DNA of 64,000 bases from Pseudomonas tohonis. Lineage in GTDB: Bacteria > Pseudomonadota > Gammaproteobacteria > Pseudomonadales > Pseudomonadaceae. Made by a program: the position numbers and the translations under genes. The stretch covers positions 5,954,001 through 6,018,000 of the forward strand of contig NZ_AP023189.1 in NCBI RefSeq assembly GCF_012767755.2, given 5' to 3'. The notes below the pieces were generated by a model. It saw only the letters and a list, made by a program, of their open reading frames with translations, did not search any database and was not told the origin of the DNA. Below, in pieces: positions 1 to 8,000 of this stretch (position 1 is its first letter; each line of letters starts with the position of its first letter).

Positions 1-751
1 TGCGCGCATCCTTCAGGGCCAGCAGCCCGCCGATCTTGCCGCTGCCGTCCAGCGCCTGGCCCTTGTAGCTGCCCTTGGCCGTCCAGCCGAAGGCGTAATC
101 CTGGGGCGCATCGCCCTGCTCCGCCACCTTGCCGGCGGCCTTCTCGCCAACGATGTCACTGAACGGGATCGGCTTGCCCAGCGGGTCCACCAGCAGTTCC
201 AGGCGCGTCTGCGAGGGCTGGTCGTCGACCTTCACCTGGCCCTTGTCGAAGCCGATGGCGCCGATGTCCAGGGTCCAGGCGGAAGGCTCCTCGTCAGCCT
301 GCTCCGGGGAGCTGGCGAGCGTGTCGAAAGTCCAGTTGTCGCGGCCGTCGGCGCGGCGCCTGAGATCGGCGCGGGGCTCGGTGAGATCGATGCGCGGAAT
401 GGCCACGGTCTTCCACAGCAGCGGCAGCGGCGACAGGCTCGCCTCCACGCGCCTGAGGGTGACGAACGGCTGCTTCCCGGCCCACTCGGGATTGCCCAGG
501 GTCAGGTCCTCGGCCGTCACATGGGGCCAGGGCACCCAGGCACGCAGGCCGGGTTCCGAGGGCTCGCGCTGCCAGCGCACACTGAGGTCGCCGTTGATGG
601 CGAAGGGGCGACCCAGGGTTTCCGAGACCCGGGCATTGAGGGTCGGCTTGATGCGGTTCCAGTCGAACGTGGCGACGAACACCACCAGGGCGGCCAACAG
701 CAGCACCAGGCTGGCGGTGGTCCAGGCGAGGATTCTGCGTCCGCGCGTCAT
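1..751 (-). CDS. AsmA-family protein, N-terminal part (runs off left edge)
   Basis: About 250 codons are visible; the gene continues past base 1. It begins with a short basic segment and one hydrophobic helix (residues about 8-28) that would anchor it in the inner membrane. A beta-rich periplasmic region follows, with the early motif WNRIKPTLNARVSETLGRPF typical of AsmA-like proteins. AsmA-family proteins are bridge-like proteins linked to outer-membrane lipid homeostasis; the role here is inferred from the family. The start at 751 is preceded by GGAGAAG at good distance. It is divergent from the repeat-protein genes. Confidence 0.75.
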   Translation of the reverse strand, partial: MTRGRRILAWTTASLVLLLAALVVFVATFDWNRIKPTLNARVSETLGRPFAINGDLSVRWQREPSEPGLRAWVPWPHVTAEDLTLGNPEWAGKQPFVTLRRVEASLSPLPLLWKTVAIPRIDLTEPRADLRRRADGRDNWTFDTLASSPEQADEEPSAWTLDIGAIGFDKGQVKVDDQPSQTRLELLVDPLGKPIPFSDIVGEKAAGKVAEQGDAPQDYAFGWTAKGSYKGQALDGSGKIGGLLALKDAR

Positions 752-970
752 GCACTTCTCCTAACTCTAGCGGTGCCTTGCCCCAAGACCACCAGGGGCT
801 GCACACGAGGCGTCTTGTTCTATCGACTGGCAAACGGGACGGATGACTCCGGCAAATGCAGCGCAAAAATCATCACCGCGCGCAGCCTATACCGCCCGCG
901 ACACCGGCAGAAAGGCCTGGATGGGTAGGTAAGCACCTGATCCAAAACAGGTTTTCCAATCATCATCGGC
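752..970. other. Intergenic stretch between the AsmA-family gene and the first repeat-protein gene
   Basis: No convincing open frame is seen. It must carry the promoter of the AsmA-family gene and the upstream part of the promoter for the gene at 1074. I see no strong terminator and no recognisable dispersed repeat. Confidence 0.5.
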
Positions 971-1073
971 ATCGATGCCGACTATCGCGAGTGATCACTT
1001 TTTAATCGCCTGGCCGTCCGTAACATGGGCCCCGTAGCCACTTGCTACCCCCCACACCCCAGGAGATACCGAC
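971..1073 (+). promoter_or_regulatory. Conserved upstream region of first repeat-protein gene
   Basis: Two blocks are shared with the region before the second repeat-protein gene: ATCGATGCNNACTAT (971-985 here, 1831-1845 there), and TCCGTAACAT followed by GGC, CCGTAG, CACTT and a C-rich stretch up to an AGGAG ribosome site (1017 here, 1878 there). The two blocks are 46 and 47 bp apart. Conservation across a non-coding duplication suggests a promoter or operator plus 5' leader. No regulator can be named. Confidence 0.5.
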
Positions 1074-1595
1074 ATGAAAACCCAAGCCATCGCCACCCTG
1101 TTCCTCACCGGCCTGTTCGCCATCCCGGTCGTCCAATCCGCCGTTTCCTATCCGCTGGTCGCCGAGGGCGAAGGTGCCTACATGGTCATCGACCGTGTCG
1201 CCGAAGGCGGAGCCGAGCGCACCCTGAACCGCGTTGCCGAAGGCGGTGCCGATCGCACCCCGGGCTTCCGCGTTGCCGAAGGCGGTGCCGACCGCACTCC
1301 GGGCTTCCGTGTCGCCGAAGGCGGTGCCGATCGCACCCCGGGCTTCCGTGTCGCCGAAGGCGGTGCCGACCGCACCCCGGGCTTCCGTGTCGCCGAAGGC
1401 GGTGCCGACCGCACCCCCGGTTTCCGTGTTGCCGAAGGCGGTGCCGACCGTACTCCCGGTTTCCGTGTCGCCGAAGGCGGTGCCGATCGCACCCTGGGCT
1501 TCCGCGTCGCCGAAGGCGGTGCCGATCGCACCCCGGGCTTCCGTGTCGCCGAAGGTGGTTCCGACCGTTTGCTGCAAGCCCACGGTGTGGTCTGA
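1074..1595 (+). CDS. Small secreted protein of tandem 13-residue repeats
   Basis: 173 residues. An N-terminal signal peptide (MKTQAIATLFLTGLFA, likely cut after ...VVQSA near residue 23) is followed by a short degenerate segment, one 12-residue unit VAEGGAERTLNR, eight consecutive 13-residue units of the VAEGGADRTPGFR type (one with TLGFR), and a last unit beginning VAEGGSDRLL. Each unit is 39 bp at DNA level, starting at 1233 and ending with the unit at 1545. There are no cysteines and no other domain. An AGGAG site precedes the ATG. Export to periplasm or outside is predicted; function is unknown to me. The low complexity and high identity of units suggest unequal recombination keeps them alike. 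The gene at 1933 is a paralogue. Confidence 0.85.
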   Translation: MKTQAIATLFLTGLFAIPVVQSAVSYPLVAEGEGAYMVIDRVAEGGAERTLNRVAEGGADRTPGFRVAEGGADRTPGFRVAEGGADRTPGFRVAEGGADRTPGFRVAEGGADRTPGFRVAEGGADRTPGFRVAEGGADRTLGFRVAEGGADRTPGFRVAEGGSDRLLQAHGVV

Positions 1596-1623
1596 ATCCA
1601 CACCGGCTTCACCCAGTAGTCAA

Positions 1624-1647
1624 AGCCCGGCACCGGCCGGGCTTTTT
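1624..1647 (+). terminator. Rho-independent terminator after first repeat-protein gene
   Basis: AGCCCGGC (1624-1631) pairs with GCCGGGCT (1636-1643) across a 4-base loop and is followed by TTTT. It lies 28 bp after the stop codon, so the two repeat-protein genes are probably separate transcripts. Confidence 0.85.
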
Positions 1648-1830
1648 ATTGCCCGCCACGCCATGCCGCCCAGGCAGCACGCCACGCCCTGGCGCCTGCG
1701 AGATCACTCCGGCAACCGCTCATCACGCCCATCGATGCAGAGCAGGAAAGGCCCTCTGCAGCCCGGCGAGCAAGGCCTGAAATGTCCACCAAACCATTGA
1801 TTCACAAGGCTAAAGGCAACCATTAAAGAG

Positions 1831-1932
1831 ATCGATGCTTACTATTGGCCGCCTTCACTTCTGGCCTTTCCGGGTGCTCCGTAACATTGGCTCCGTAGTC
1901 ACTTACCAGCCCCCCACGAGGAGCCACAGATC
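1831..1932 (+). promoter_or_regulatory. Conserved upstream region of second repeat-protein gene
   Basis: This is the second copy of the arrangement at 971-1073: ATCGATGCTTACTAT at 1831-1845, TCCGTAACAT at 1878-1887, then GGC, CCGTAG, CACTT and a C-rich run before the GAGGAG ribosome site. The rest of the 337 bp gap holds only the preceding terminator and no other feature I can support. Confidence 0.5.
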
Positions 1933-2340
1933 ATGAAAGCCCATGCCATTGCCGCCCTGTTCCTGACCAGCCTTTCCGCCACCGCCTTTGCCCTGCCCTC
2001 CGAGCCGCAACCGGTTCTGGGCGAGTCCCGCGACAACAGCGGTTTCATCCAGGTCGTCGAGCCGGTTGCCGAAAACGGCTCCGATCGCACCCCTGGCCTG
2101 CGCGTCGCTGAAGGCGGTGCCGAACGTACCCTGAACCGCGTTGCCGAAGGTGGCGCCGACCGCACTCCTGGCTTCCGCGTTGCTGAAGGCGGTGCCGAAC
2201 GCACCCTGAACCGCGTTGCCGAAGGTGGCGCCGAGCGCACTCCTGGCTTCCGCGTCGCCGAAGACGGCGCTGACCGCACCCCTGGCTTCCGCGTCGCCGA
2301 AGACGGTGCCGACCGTACCCCTGGCTTCCGCGCCGTCTGA
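1933..2340 (+). CDS. Small secreted repeat protein, paralogue of the preceding gene
   Basis: 135 residues with a signal peptide (MKAHAIAALFLTSLSATAFA, probable cut after residue 20). A unique segment of about 25 residues (LPSEPQPVLGESRDNSGFIQ) follows, then seven repeat units: VAENGSDRTPGLR, two 12-residue VAEGGAERTLNR units alternating with VAEGGADRTPGFR and VAEGGAERTPGFR, and two VAEDGADRTPGFR units, ending in AV. The units are more varied than in the first gene. Signal peptide, repeats, ribosome site and upstream region all match the gene at 1074, so the pair arose by duplication of a whole transcription unit. Function unknown. Confidence 0.85.
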   Translation: MKAHAIAALFLTSLSATAFALPSEPQPVLGESRDNSGFIQVVEPVAENGSDRTPGLRVAEGGAERTLNRVAEGGADRTPGFRVAEGGAERTLNRVAEGGAERTPGFRVAEDGADRTPGFRVAEDGADRTPGFRAV

Positions 2341-2402
2341 AGTGGGTTCGCTCACTGCGGCGAGAACAGACGCACCGCCCATACGGCGGCCCTCCACGGA
2401 AT

Positions 2403-2428
2403 GAAAGCCCGGCACATGCCGGGCTTTC
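2403..2428. terminator. Bidirectional hairpin between the repeat gene and the desaturase gene
   Basis: GAAAGCCCGGC (2403-2413) pairs perfectly with GCCGGGCTTTC (2418-2428) over a 4-base loop. It sits between the convergent ends of the repeat-protein gene (2340) and the desaturase gene (2441) and can serve both. Confidence 0.75.
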
Positions 2429-2440
2429 GCATTTCAGGGC

Positions 2441-3535
2441 TCAGGCAGGCACGGCGGGCGGTGGCGAACGGTAGATCCAGATGCGCTTGAGCACGGTGGC
2501 GAACTGCACGGAAAGCCTGCCGCTGTTGTAGACCTGGCCATAGCGCCGGGCGATCTCCTTCACCTCCACCGCCAAGGCGGCGTAGCGACGGGCCGGCAGG
2601 TCGGGGAACAGGTGGTGCTCGATCTGGTGACTGAGGTTGCCGGTGAGGATGTGCAGCAGCGGGCCCCCGGCGAGATTGCTGGAACCGCGCAGCTGGCGCA
2701 GGTACCACTGGCCCCGGGTTTCGCCCTCCAGCACTTCGGGCGGGAAGACCACGGCCTTCTCGGTGAAGTGGCCGCAGAAGATCACGGTGAAGGTCCACAG
2801 GTTGCGGATCAGGTTGGCCAGCGCATTGCCCGCCACCACCGCCCAGGCATTGGCACCCAGGGCCAGTGCGACGAGGGGGAAGAACAGGTAGTCCTTGACC
2901 AGTTGGCGCAGCACCTTGGCGTTGAACTGGCGCAGGCGCGGGCGCAGCTCCTCGCGGCTCATGCGGCCCTTGAAGTACTGGTCCAGGCGCAGGTGCTGCA
3001 CCGCCACCGAGAACTGGAACAGCAGCGCCTGCAAGGTCACCCACAGCGGCTGCCAGCGGTAGAAGGGCTTCCAGCGCTGCTCGGGGAACAGCCGCACCAG
3101 CCCGTAGCCCACATCGTCATCACGGCCGAGCACGTTGGTGTAGGTGTGGTGGACATGGTTGTGCGTGTGTCGCCAGAAGTCGGCGGGGCCGACGATGTCC
3201 CACTCATAGCGCTGCCCGGAGAACTCCGGGTCGTTCATCCAGTCGTACTGGCCGTGCATCACGTTGTGGCCCAGCTCCATGTTCTCGAGGATCTTGCCCA
3301 GCCCCAGCAAGGCGCTGCCCAGGAGCCAGGTGGGCGGGAACCAGCCGAGCAGCAGCAGGAGCCGGCCGGCCCAGCAGCAGAATCGGGTCACGCCACGGAT
3401 GCGGCGGATGTAGCGGGCGTCCGCCTCGCCCAGGTCGTCCAGGGTGCGCTGGCGCAGGGCGTCCAGCTCGGCGGCGAAGGCCCGCAGTTCCTCGGGGCCC
3501 AGTTCTCGGTCGATACGCATGTCGTTCTCGCTCAT
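2441..3535 (-). CDS. desB: Membrane acyl-CoA/fatty-acid desaturase (DesB-like)
   Basis: 364 residues. It has the three histidine boxes of di-iron membrane desaturases in order: GHNVMH (about residue 97), HNHVHH (about 131), and QIEHHLF near residue 310. Two hydrophobic segment pairs lie before and between them. The QxxHH third box places it with the linoleoyl-CoA/DesA3-like group. In Pseudomonas the DesT-controlled desaturase DesB adds double bonds to saturated acyl-CoA; assignment of this gene as desB rests on its neighbours, a reductase 26 bp upstream in the same operon and desT beyond it. The start at 3535 was chosen from the N-terminus MSENDMRID; a start at 3520 is possible. Confidence 0.8.
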   Translation of the reverse strand: MSENDMRIDRELGPEELRAFAAELDALRQRTLDDLGEADARYIRRIRGVTRFCCWAGRLLLLLGWFPPTWLLGSALLGLGKILENMELGHNVMHGQYDWMNDPEFSGQRYEWDIVGPADFWRHTHNHVHHTYTNVLGRDDDVGYGLVRLFPEQRWKPFYRWQPLWVTLQALLFQFSVAVQHLRLDQYFKGRMSREELRPRLRQFNAKVLRQLVKDYLFFPLVALALGANAWAVVAGNALANLIRNLWTFTVIFCGHFTEKAVVFPPEVLEGETRGQWYLRQLRGSSNLAGGPLLHILTGNLSHQIEHHLFPDLPARRYAALAVEVKEIARRYGQVYNSGRLSVQFATVLKRIWIYRSPPPAVPA

Positions 3536-3561
3536 CGAGGCGTTGCCGGCATGACGCCGGT

Positions 3562-4668
3562 TCAGAGGTCGAGCACCAGGTCGCCCATGGGCGCACTGAC
3601 GCACAGGCGGATGGGCTGGCCCGGTTCGGCGGACAGCGCGCCGGTTCGCACGTCGCGCACCGTGCCGCTGACCAGCTTGCAGGTGCAACGGGTGCAGACG
3701 CCCTGGCGGCAACCGTGGGCCGGGCGCAAGCCATGGGCCTCGGCCTGCTCCAGCAGGTTGTAGCGGCTGTCGCCCTGCATCTCGCTGCGCGAGCGGGCGA
3801 AGCCCAGGCGCACCTGGCGCGCGGGTTCGTCCGGGTTCACCGCGGGCGCGCTGAAGGCTTCCAGTTGCAGAGCGCCCCGCCGGGGCTCGGCCTGCCACCA
3901 CTGGCGCACCCGGGAGACGAAGCCATGGGGCCCGCAGGCCAGCAGGTCGCTGGCGTCGATGTGCTGCACGTGGTCCGGCAGGAAGCGCCCGGCCAACTCG
4001 TCGGCCGCCGGCGTCTCGCCGCTGATCGCCCAGCGCACGCTGAAATTCGGATGACGACGCGCCAGGGCCTGGAGCTCCTCGGCGAATGCCCGCTGGCCGC
4101 GTCGGCGCACGTAGTGCAGCAGCGTCACCGGCGCCGCGAAGCCTTGCGCCAGGGCCTCGCGCAGCACGCCCAGCAGCGGTGTGAGCCCGCTGCCGGCCGC
4201 CAGCAACAGCACGCCATCGGCCCCCGGCGGCCAGCGCAGCTCGCCCTCCGCCTGGCCCATCTCGACCCGCGTGCCGACCTCGAGGAAGTCCAGCAGGCGG
4301 TTGGACAGGCGCCCGCCCGGCTGGCGCTTGATCGCCAGCTCCACGCGGCCGTCGGCATGCACCGCGGTCAGGCTGTAGCTGCGTCCCAGCCGTACGCCAT
4401 CGACCGTCTGGTGCAGTTGCACATGCTGACCCGGGCGCCAGCGCCGGGCGTTGCCGTTGACGCGAAAAGTCAGCGCGAGCATGTCGTCCGCGACCCAATG
4501 GCGCGCCTCCAGGCGGGCGAAGACCCGGTTGAGACGCAGCAGCGGGTGCACGCGGGAAAGGAAGAAATCGACCTCGGCTTCACGCAGCCAGGCGCGCTCG
4601 GCGAGCGCCCGCAGGGGCTTGAGGCCGGGCGCCAGGTGGCGGGCGAGGGATAGGGGAATGAGGGGCAT
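3562..4668 (-). CDS. desC: Ferredoxin-type oxidoreductase, electron donor for the desaturase
   Basis: 368 residues. An N-terminal helical region is followed by an FAD domain with RSYSLT (about residue 116), an NAD(P) domain with the LLLAAGSGLTPLL nucleotide motif, and a C-terminal plant-type [2Fe-2S] domain with cysteines in CRQGVCTRC and a later RLCVS. It would pass electrons from NAD(P)H to the di-iron desaturase encoded next in the operon. The start at 4668 (MPLIPLSLARHL) is preferred to an upstream ATG that lies inside the operator region. The symbol follows the Pseudomonas desCB operon. Confidence 0.82.
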   Translation of the reverse strand: MPLIPLSLARHLAPGLKPLRALAERAWLREAEVDFFLSRVHPLLRLNRVFARLEARHWVADDMLALTFRVNGNARRWRPGQHVQLHQTVDGVRLGRSYSLTAVHADGRVELAIKRQPGGRLSNRLLDFLEVGTRVEMGQAEGELRWPPGADGVLLLAAGSGLTPLLGVLREALAQGFAAPVTLLHYVRRRGQRAFAEELQALARRHPNFSVRWAISGETPAADELAGRFLPDHVQHIDASDLLACGPHGFVSRVRQWWQAEPRRGALQLEAFSAPAVNPDEPARQVRLGFARSRSEMQGDSRYNLLEQAEAHGLRPAHGCRQGVCTRCTCKLVSGTVRDVRTGALSAEPGQPIRLCVSAPMGDLVLDL

Positions 4669-4678
4669 CGGCAACACC

Positions 4679-4696
4679 AGTGAACACTTGTGCACT
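4679..4696. promoter_or_regulatory. Palindromic operator candidate for DesT, proximal to the reductase gene
   Basis: AGTGAACACTTGTGCACT is an imperfect inverted repeat (14 of 18 positions symmetric). It lies 10 bp upstream of the reductase start codon, in the gap shared with divergent desT. DesT is known to repress desCB by binding a palindrome in its promoter; identity of this site is inferred from position and symmetry. Confidence 0.55.
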
Positions 4697-4717
4697 AGCC
4701 TGCATGAGCACCCCACT

Positions 4718-4741
4718 TTCAGTCAACAACCGTTCACTGAA
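4718..4741. promoter_or_regulatory. Second palindrome in the desC-desT intergenic region
   Basis: TTCAGT-N-AAC (4718-4727) mirrors GTT-N-ACTGAA (4732-4741) around a 4-base centre, 18 of 24 positions being symmetric. It shares the GTTCACT half-site with the palindrome at 4679. Two related palindromes suggest a regulator binding both sides of a divergent promoter. Confidence 0.55.
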
Positions 4742-4808
4742 TGCGGTTCGCACCGGCAGGGGGCATTTGCTAGAGTGCGGCGCATCCACACCCCCGCGAA
4801 CCGGCTCC

Positions 4809-5444
4809 ATGACCCCACGCTCGGAACAGAAACAGCAGACCCGCCACGCCCTGATGGATGCAGCGCGCCTGCTGATGGACAGTGGCCGCGGGTTCGGCAG
4901 CCTGAGCCTGCGCGAAGTCGCCCGCACCGCCGGCATCGTGCCCACCGGCTTCTACCGCCACTTCGCCGACATGGACCAGCTCGGCCTGGCCCTGGTCAGC
5001 GAGGTGGGCGAAACCTTCCGCGACACCATCCGCGTGGTCCGCCACAACGAATTCGAGATGGGCGGGATCATCGACGCCTCGGTGCGCATCTTCCTCGACG
5101 CGGTGAAGGCCAATCGCGGCCAGTTCCTCTTCCTCGCCCGCGAGCAGTACGGCGGCTCGCAACCGGTACGCCAGGCCATCGCAGCACTGCGCGAGCGCAT
5201 CACCGACGACCTCGCCGCCGACCTCAAGCTGATCAACCGCATGCCGCACCTGGACGACCCGGCGCTGGACGTGGTCTCCGACCTGGTGGTCAAGACGGTG
5301 TTCGCCACCCTGCCCGAGCTCATCGATCCGCCCGCCAAGGGCCTGGCCCCGCACCTCACGCCGGCGGCCAAGATGATCCAGCAACTGCGCTTCATCATGA
5401 TCGGCGGCAAGCACTGGCAGGGCCTCGGCAGCGCCAGAAGCTGA
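4809..5444 (+). CDS. desT: TetR-family regulator of unsaturated fatty acid synthesis, DesT
   Basis: 211 residues. The N-terminal TetR helix-turn-helix (about residues 10-55) includes SLREVARTAGIVPTGFYRHF, and an all-helical ligand domain follows. The sequence and its divergent position next to desaturase and reductase genes fit DesT. DesT senses the ratio of saturated to unsaturated acyl-CoA and represses the desaturase operon accordingly (known for the P. aeruginosa protein). The start MTPRSEQK is the usual N-terminus of the family; a longer frame upstream would run through the operators. Confidence 0.88.
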   Translation: MTPRSEQKQQTRHALMDAARLLMDSGRGFGSLSLREVARTAGIVPTGFYRHFADMDQLGLALVSEVGETFRDTIRVVRHNEFEMGGIIDASVRIFLDAVKANRGQFLFLAREQYGGSQPVRQAIAALRERITDDLAADLKLINRMPHLDDPALDVVSDLVVKTVFATLPELIDPPAKGLAPHLTPAAKMIQQLRFIMIGGKHWQGLGSARS

Positions 5445-5609
5445 CCGACCCGACAGCGCGCACCAAAACGGCCCGCCACGCACCACGACGAAGCATTCCG
5501 GCGCCCCGGGAACTGGCAGACCGCTCCCTGCGCCCCGCAACACAAGGGTTCAGCCCTCTTGGCAAGCACCTTGCTCTAGCACCGGCATTGCACACTGCCG
5601 GGACCTCCC

Positions 5610-6110
5610 ATGCTGGTCATCCAGGAAAGAACCGAACCCCGCGCGAGCTGGGACGCCGAACTGCTGCTCACCTATGAAGCGCGCAGCAAGAGCCGCCTGC
5701 GCTGCTTCAGCGTGGCCGGCGAAGACGTCGGCCTGTTCCTCGAACGCGGCCAGCCGCCGTTGCGCGACGGCGATTGCCTGCTCGCCCAGGACGGTCGCGT
5801 AGTGCGCGTCAGCGCCCGCCCCGAGGCGCTGCTCCACGTCACCTGCGCCAACGCCTTCGAACTGACCCGCGCCGCCTACCACCTGGGCAACCGCCACGTC
5901 GCCCTGCAGATCGGCGACGGCTGGCTGCGCCTCCTCGACGACTACGTGCTGCTGGCGATGCTCGAACAGCTCGGCGCGCGGGTCGAGCGCATCGAGGCCG
6001 GCTTCCAGCCCGAGCACGGCGCCTACGGCGGCGGCCACCACCACTCCCACCACGGCGACGCCGACTTCAACTACGCGCCGCGCCTGCACCAGTTCGGAGT
6101 GCGCACGTGA
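5610..6110 (+). CDS. ureE: Urease accessory metallochaperone UreE
   Basis: 166 residues. It has the UreE N-terminal peptide-binding domain and C-terminal metal-binding domain, including a conserved GNRHVALQI segment and a histidine-rich tail GAYGGGHHHSHHGDADF that binds nickel. It delivers Ni2+ to the urease activation complex. The stop codon overlaps the GTG start of ureF. The urease structural genes and ureD are not in this window. Confidence 0.95.
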   Translation: MLVIQERTEPRASWDAELLLTYEARSKSRLRCFSVAGEDVGLFLERGQPPLRDGDCLLAQDGRVVRVSARPEALLHVTCANAFELTRAAYHLGNRHVALQIGDGWLRLLDDYVLLAMLEQLGARVERIEAGFQPEHGAYGGGHHHSHHGDADFNYAPRLHQFGVRT

Positions 6111-6781
6111 ACCCGGCCTGGCAGCTGCTGCGCCTCGCCAGCCCCCAGCTGCCCATCGGCGGCTACAGCTACTCGCAAGCCCTGGAGCTGGCGGTGGACC
6201 AGGGCCTGGTGGACGACCCGCAGAGCGCCGAACGCTGGATCACCGACCAGTTGCTGCTGAACCTCGCGCGCTTCGAGGCACCCCTGCTGCTGGCCCTGTG
6301 CGAGGCCGCCGCCGACGCGGACTGGGCCCGCTTCAGCCACCTCGGCGAGTGCCAGCGCGCCAGCCGTGAAACCCGCGAACTGCAGTTGGAGAACCGGCAG
6401 ATGGGCTACTCCCTGCAGCAATTGCTCGAAGGCCTGCCGGAGCTGGATGCCCCGGCCCGCAGCGCCCTCGACGCCCTGCACGAGCCCGTGCTCGGCTGCG
6501 CCTGGGCGCTGGCCGCACGCACCTGGCGCATCACCCCGCAGGACGCCCTCGCCGCCTGGCTCTGGGGCTGGCTGGAGAATCAGCTGGCGGTACTGATGAA
6601 GACCCTGCCGCTGGGCCAGCAAGCCGCCCAGCGCCTGACCTCCGCGTTGTTGCCGGCCCTGCAGAAAGCGCAGGACACGGCCACCGCGCTTCCCGAAAAC
6701 CAGTGGGGCAGCGCCGCCTTCGGCCTGGCCCTGGCGAGCATGGCGCACGAGCGCCAGTACAGCCGTCTGTTCCGTTCCTAG
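6107..6781 (+). CDS. ureF: Urease accessory protein UreF
   Basis: 224 residues, all-helical. The motif SPQLPIGGYSYSQALE near the N-terminus is diagnostic of UreF, which acts with UreD and UreG to load nickel into apo-urease. Start is GTG at 6107, overlapping the ureE stop by 4 nt (GTGA); no in-frame ATG fits as well, and the protein begins at the usual point of the family. Confidence 0.95.
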   Translation: MNPAWQLLRLASPQLPIGGYSYSQALELAVDQGLVDDPQSAERWITDQLLLNLARFEAPLLLALCEAAADADWARFSHLGECQRASRETRELQLENRQMGYSLQQLLEGLPELDAPARSALDALHEPVLGCAWALAARTWRITPQDALAAWLWGWLENQLAVLMKTLPLGQQAAQRLTSALLPALQKAQDTATALPENQWGSAAFGLALASMAHERQYSRLFRS

Positions 6782-6790
6782 GAGAGCAAC

Positions 6791-7405
6791 ATGCACAGCC
6801 AACCCCTGCGCGTCGGTATCGGCGGCCCCGTCGGTTCCGGCAAGACCGCCCTCACCCTGGCCCTCTGCCGCGCCCTGCGCGACCGCTACAACCTCGCCGT
6901 GGTGACCAACGACATCTACACCCAGGAGGACGCCCAGTTCCTGGTGCGCAACGAGGCCCTCGACCCCGAGCGCATCATCGGCGTGGAGACCGGCGGCTGC
7001 CCGCACACGGCGATCCGCGAGGACGCCTCGATCAACCTCGAGGCCGTCGACCAGCTCAACCGCCGCTTCCCCGGGCTCGAGCTGATCATCGTCGAGTCCG
7101 GTGGCGACAACCTCTCCGCCACCTTCAGCCCCGAGCTCTCGGACCTGACCCTCTACGTGATCGACGTCTCCGCCGGCGACAAGCTGCCACGCAAGGGCGG
7201 CCCGGGCATCTGCAAGTCCGACCTGCTGGTGATCAACAAGGTCGACCTGGCGCCCATGGTCGGCGCCTCCCTCGAGGTGATGGACCGCGACGCCCGCAAG
7301 ATGCGCGGCGACAAGCCCTTCGTCTTCAGCAACCAGAAGGTCGGCCAGGGTCTCGACGAGATCATCGCCTTCATCGAGAAGCAGGGCCTGCTCGGCGCTG
7401 CCTGA
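6791..7405 (+). CDS. ureG: Urease accessory GTPase UreG
   Basis: 204 residues, near-universal family length. The P-loop [10 protein letters not shown] (about residues 11-20) and [12 protein letters not shown] are UreG signatures, as is the metal-site region ETGGCPHTA. It hydrolyses GTP to drive nickel transfer into urease. It starts 9 bp after ureF, after GGAG. Confidence 0.97.
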   Translation: MHSQPLRVGIGGPVGSGKTALTLALCRALRDRYNLAVVTNDIYTQEDAQFLVRNEALDPERIIGVETGGCPHTAIREDASINLEAVDQLNRRFPGLELIIVESGGDNLSATFSPELSDLTLYVIDVSAGDKLPRKGGPGICKSDLLVINKVDLAPMVGASLEVMDRDARKMRGDKPFVFSNQKVGQGLDEIIAFIEKQGLLGAA

Positions 7406-7427
7406 ACCGACTCACAAGGAGCTTCAC

Positions 7428-8000
7428 ATGACCCTTCGCAAAGCCCTCTACGCCCTCGCCCTGTTCCTCACCCCGGCACTGGCCTTCGCCCACCCCGGGC
7501 ATGACGCCTCGGGCCTCGCGGCCGGCATCGCCCACCCCATCACCGGCCTCGACCACCTGCTGGCGATGCTCGCCGTCGGCCTCTGGGCCGCGCAGCAGCA
7601 GGGCGCCGCGCGCTGGGCACTGCCGCTGACCTTCGTCGGCACCATGCTGCTCGGCGGCCTGCTGGGCTTCGAGGGCCTGGAACTGCCCTTCATGGAAACC
7701 GGCATCGCCGCCTCGGTGCTCGCCCTCGGCCTGCTGGTGGCCGTGGCCGTGCGCCCGCCGGTGTCCGTCGCCGTCGGCCTGACCGCCCTGTTCGCCCTGG
7801 CCCACGGTGTCGCACACGGCCTGGAGCTGCCCGAGCTGTCCAGCCCCTGGGGCTACGCCGCCGGCTTCGTCGCCGCCACCGCCGCCCTGCACGCCGCCGG
7901 CTACGGCCTGGTGCGCGCGCTGCCGCAAGCCGCCGCCCCGCTGGTACGCATCGCCGGCGGCGCCTCCGCCCTGGCCGGCGCCTGGCTGCTGGCGGGCTGA
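7428..8000 (+). CDS. ureJ: HupE/UreJ-type nickel permease
   Basis: 190 residues with a signal-like N-terminus and about six membrane helices. HPGHD and HPITGLDHLLAML (residues about 23-60) are the conserved HupE/UreJ motifs, with histidine and aspartate proposed as metal ligands. Its place directly after ureG (22 bp, AAGGAG site) suggests it supplies Ni2+ for urease maturation. Gene name could equally be hupE. Confidence 0.88.
   Translation: MTLRKALYALALFLTPALAFAHPGHDASGLAAGIAHPITGLDHLLAMLAVGLWAAQQQGAARWALPLTFVGTMLLGGLLGFEGLELPFMETGIAASVLALGLLVAVAVRPPVSVAVGLTALFALAHGVAHGLELPELSSPWGYAAGFVAATAALHAAGYGLVRALPQAAAPLVRIAGGASALAGAWLLAG

Noticed and set aside
294..928. Plus- and minus-strand frames over the AsmA-family gene
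   Set aside because: They overlap the AsmA frame without ribosome sites or recognisable domains.
1197..1580. CRISPR-like reading of the 39 bp repeats
   Set aside because: Units are contiguous with no spacers and lie in a coding frame; no cas genes are present.
1002..1633. Long open frames on the minus strand across the repeat-protein gene
   Set aside because: They exist only because a 39 bp repeat without stops in several frames is tandemly repeated. The plus-strand frame has a signal peptide, ribosome site and terminator; the minus frames do not.
3536..4498. N-terminal extension of the desaturase to 685 residues
   Set aside because: The extra part is an antisense frame of the reductase gene; the true start is near 3535.
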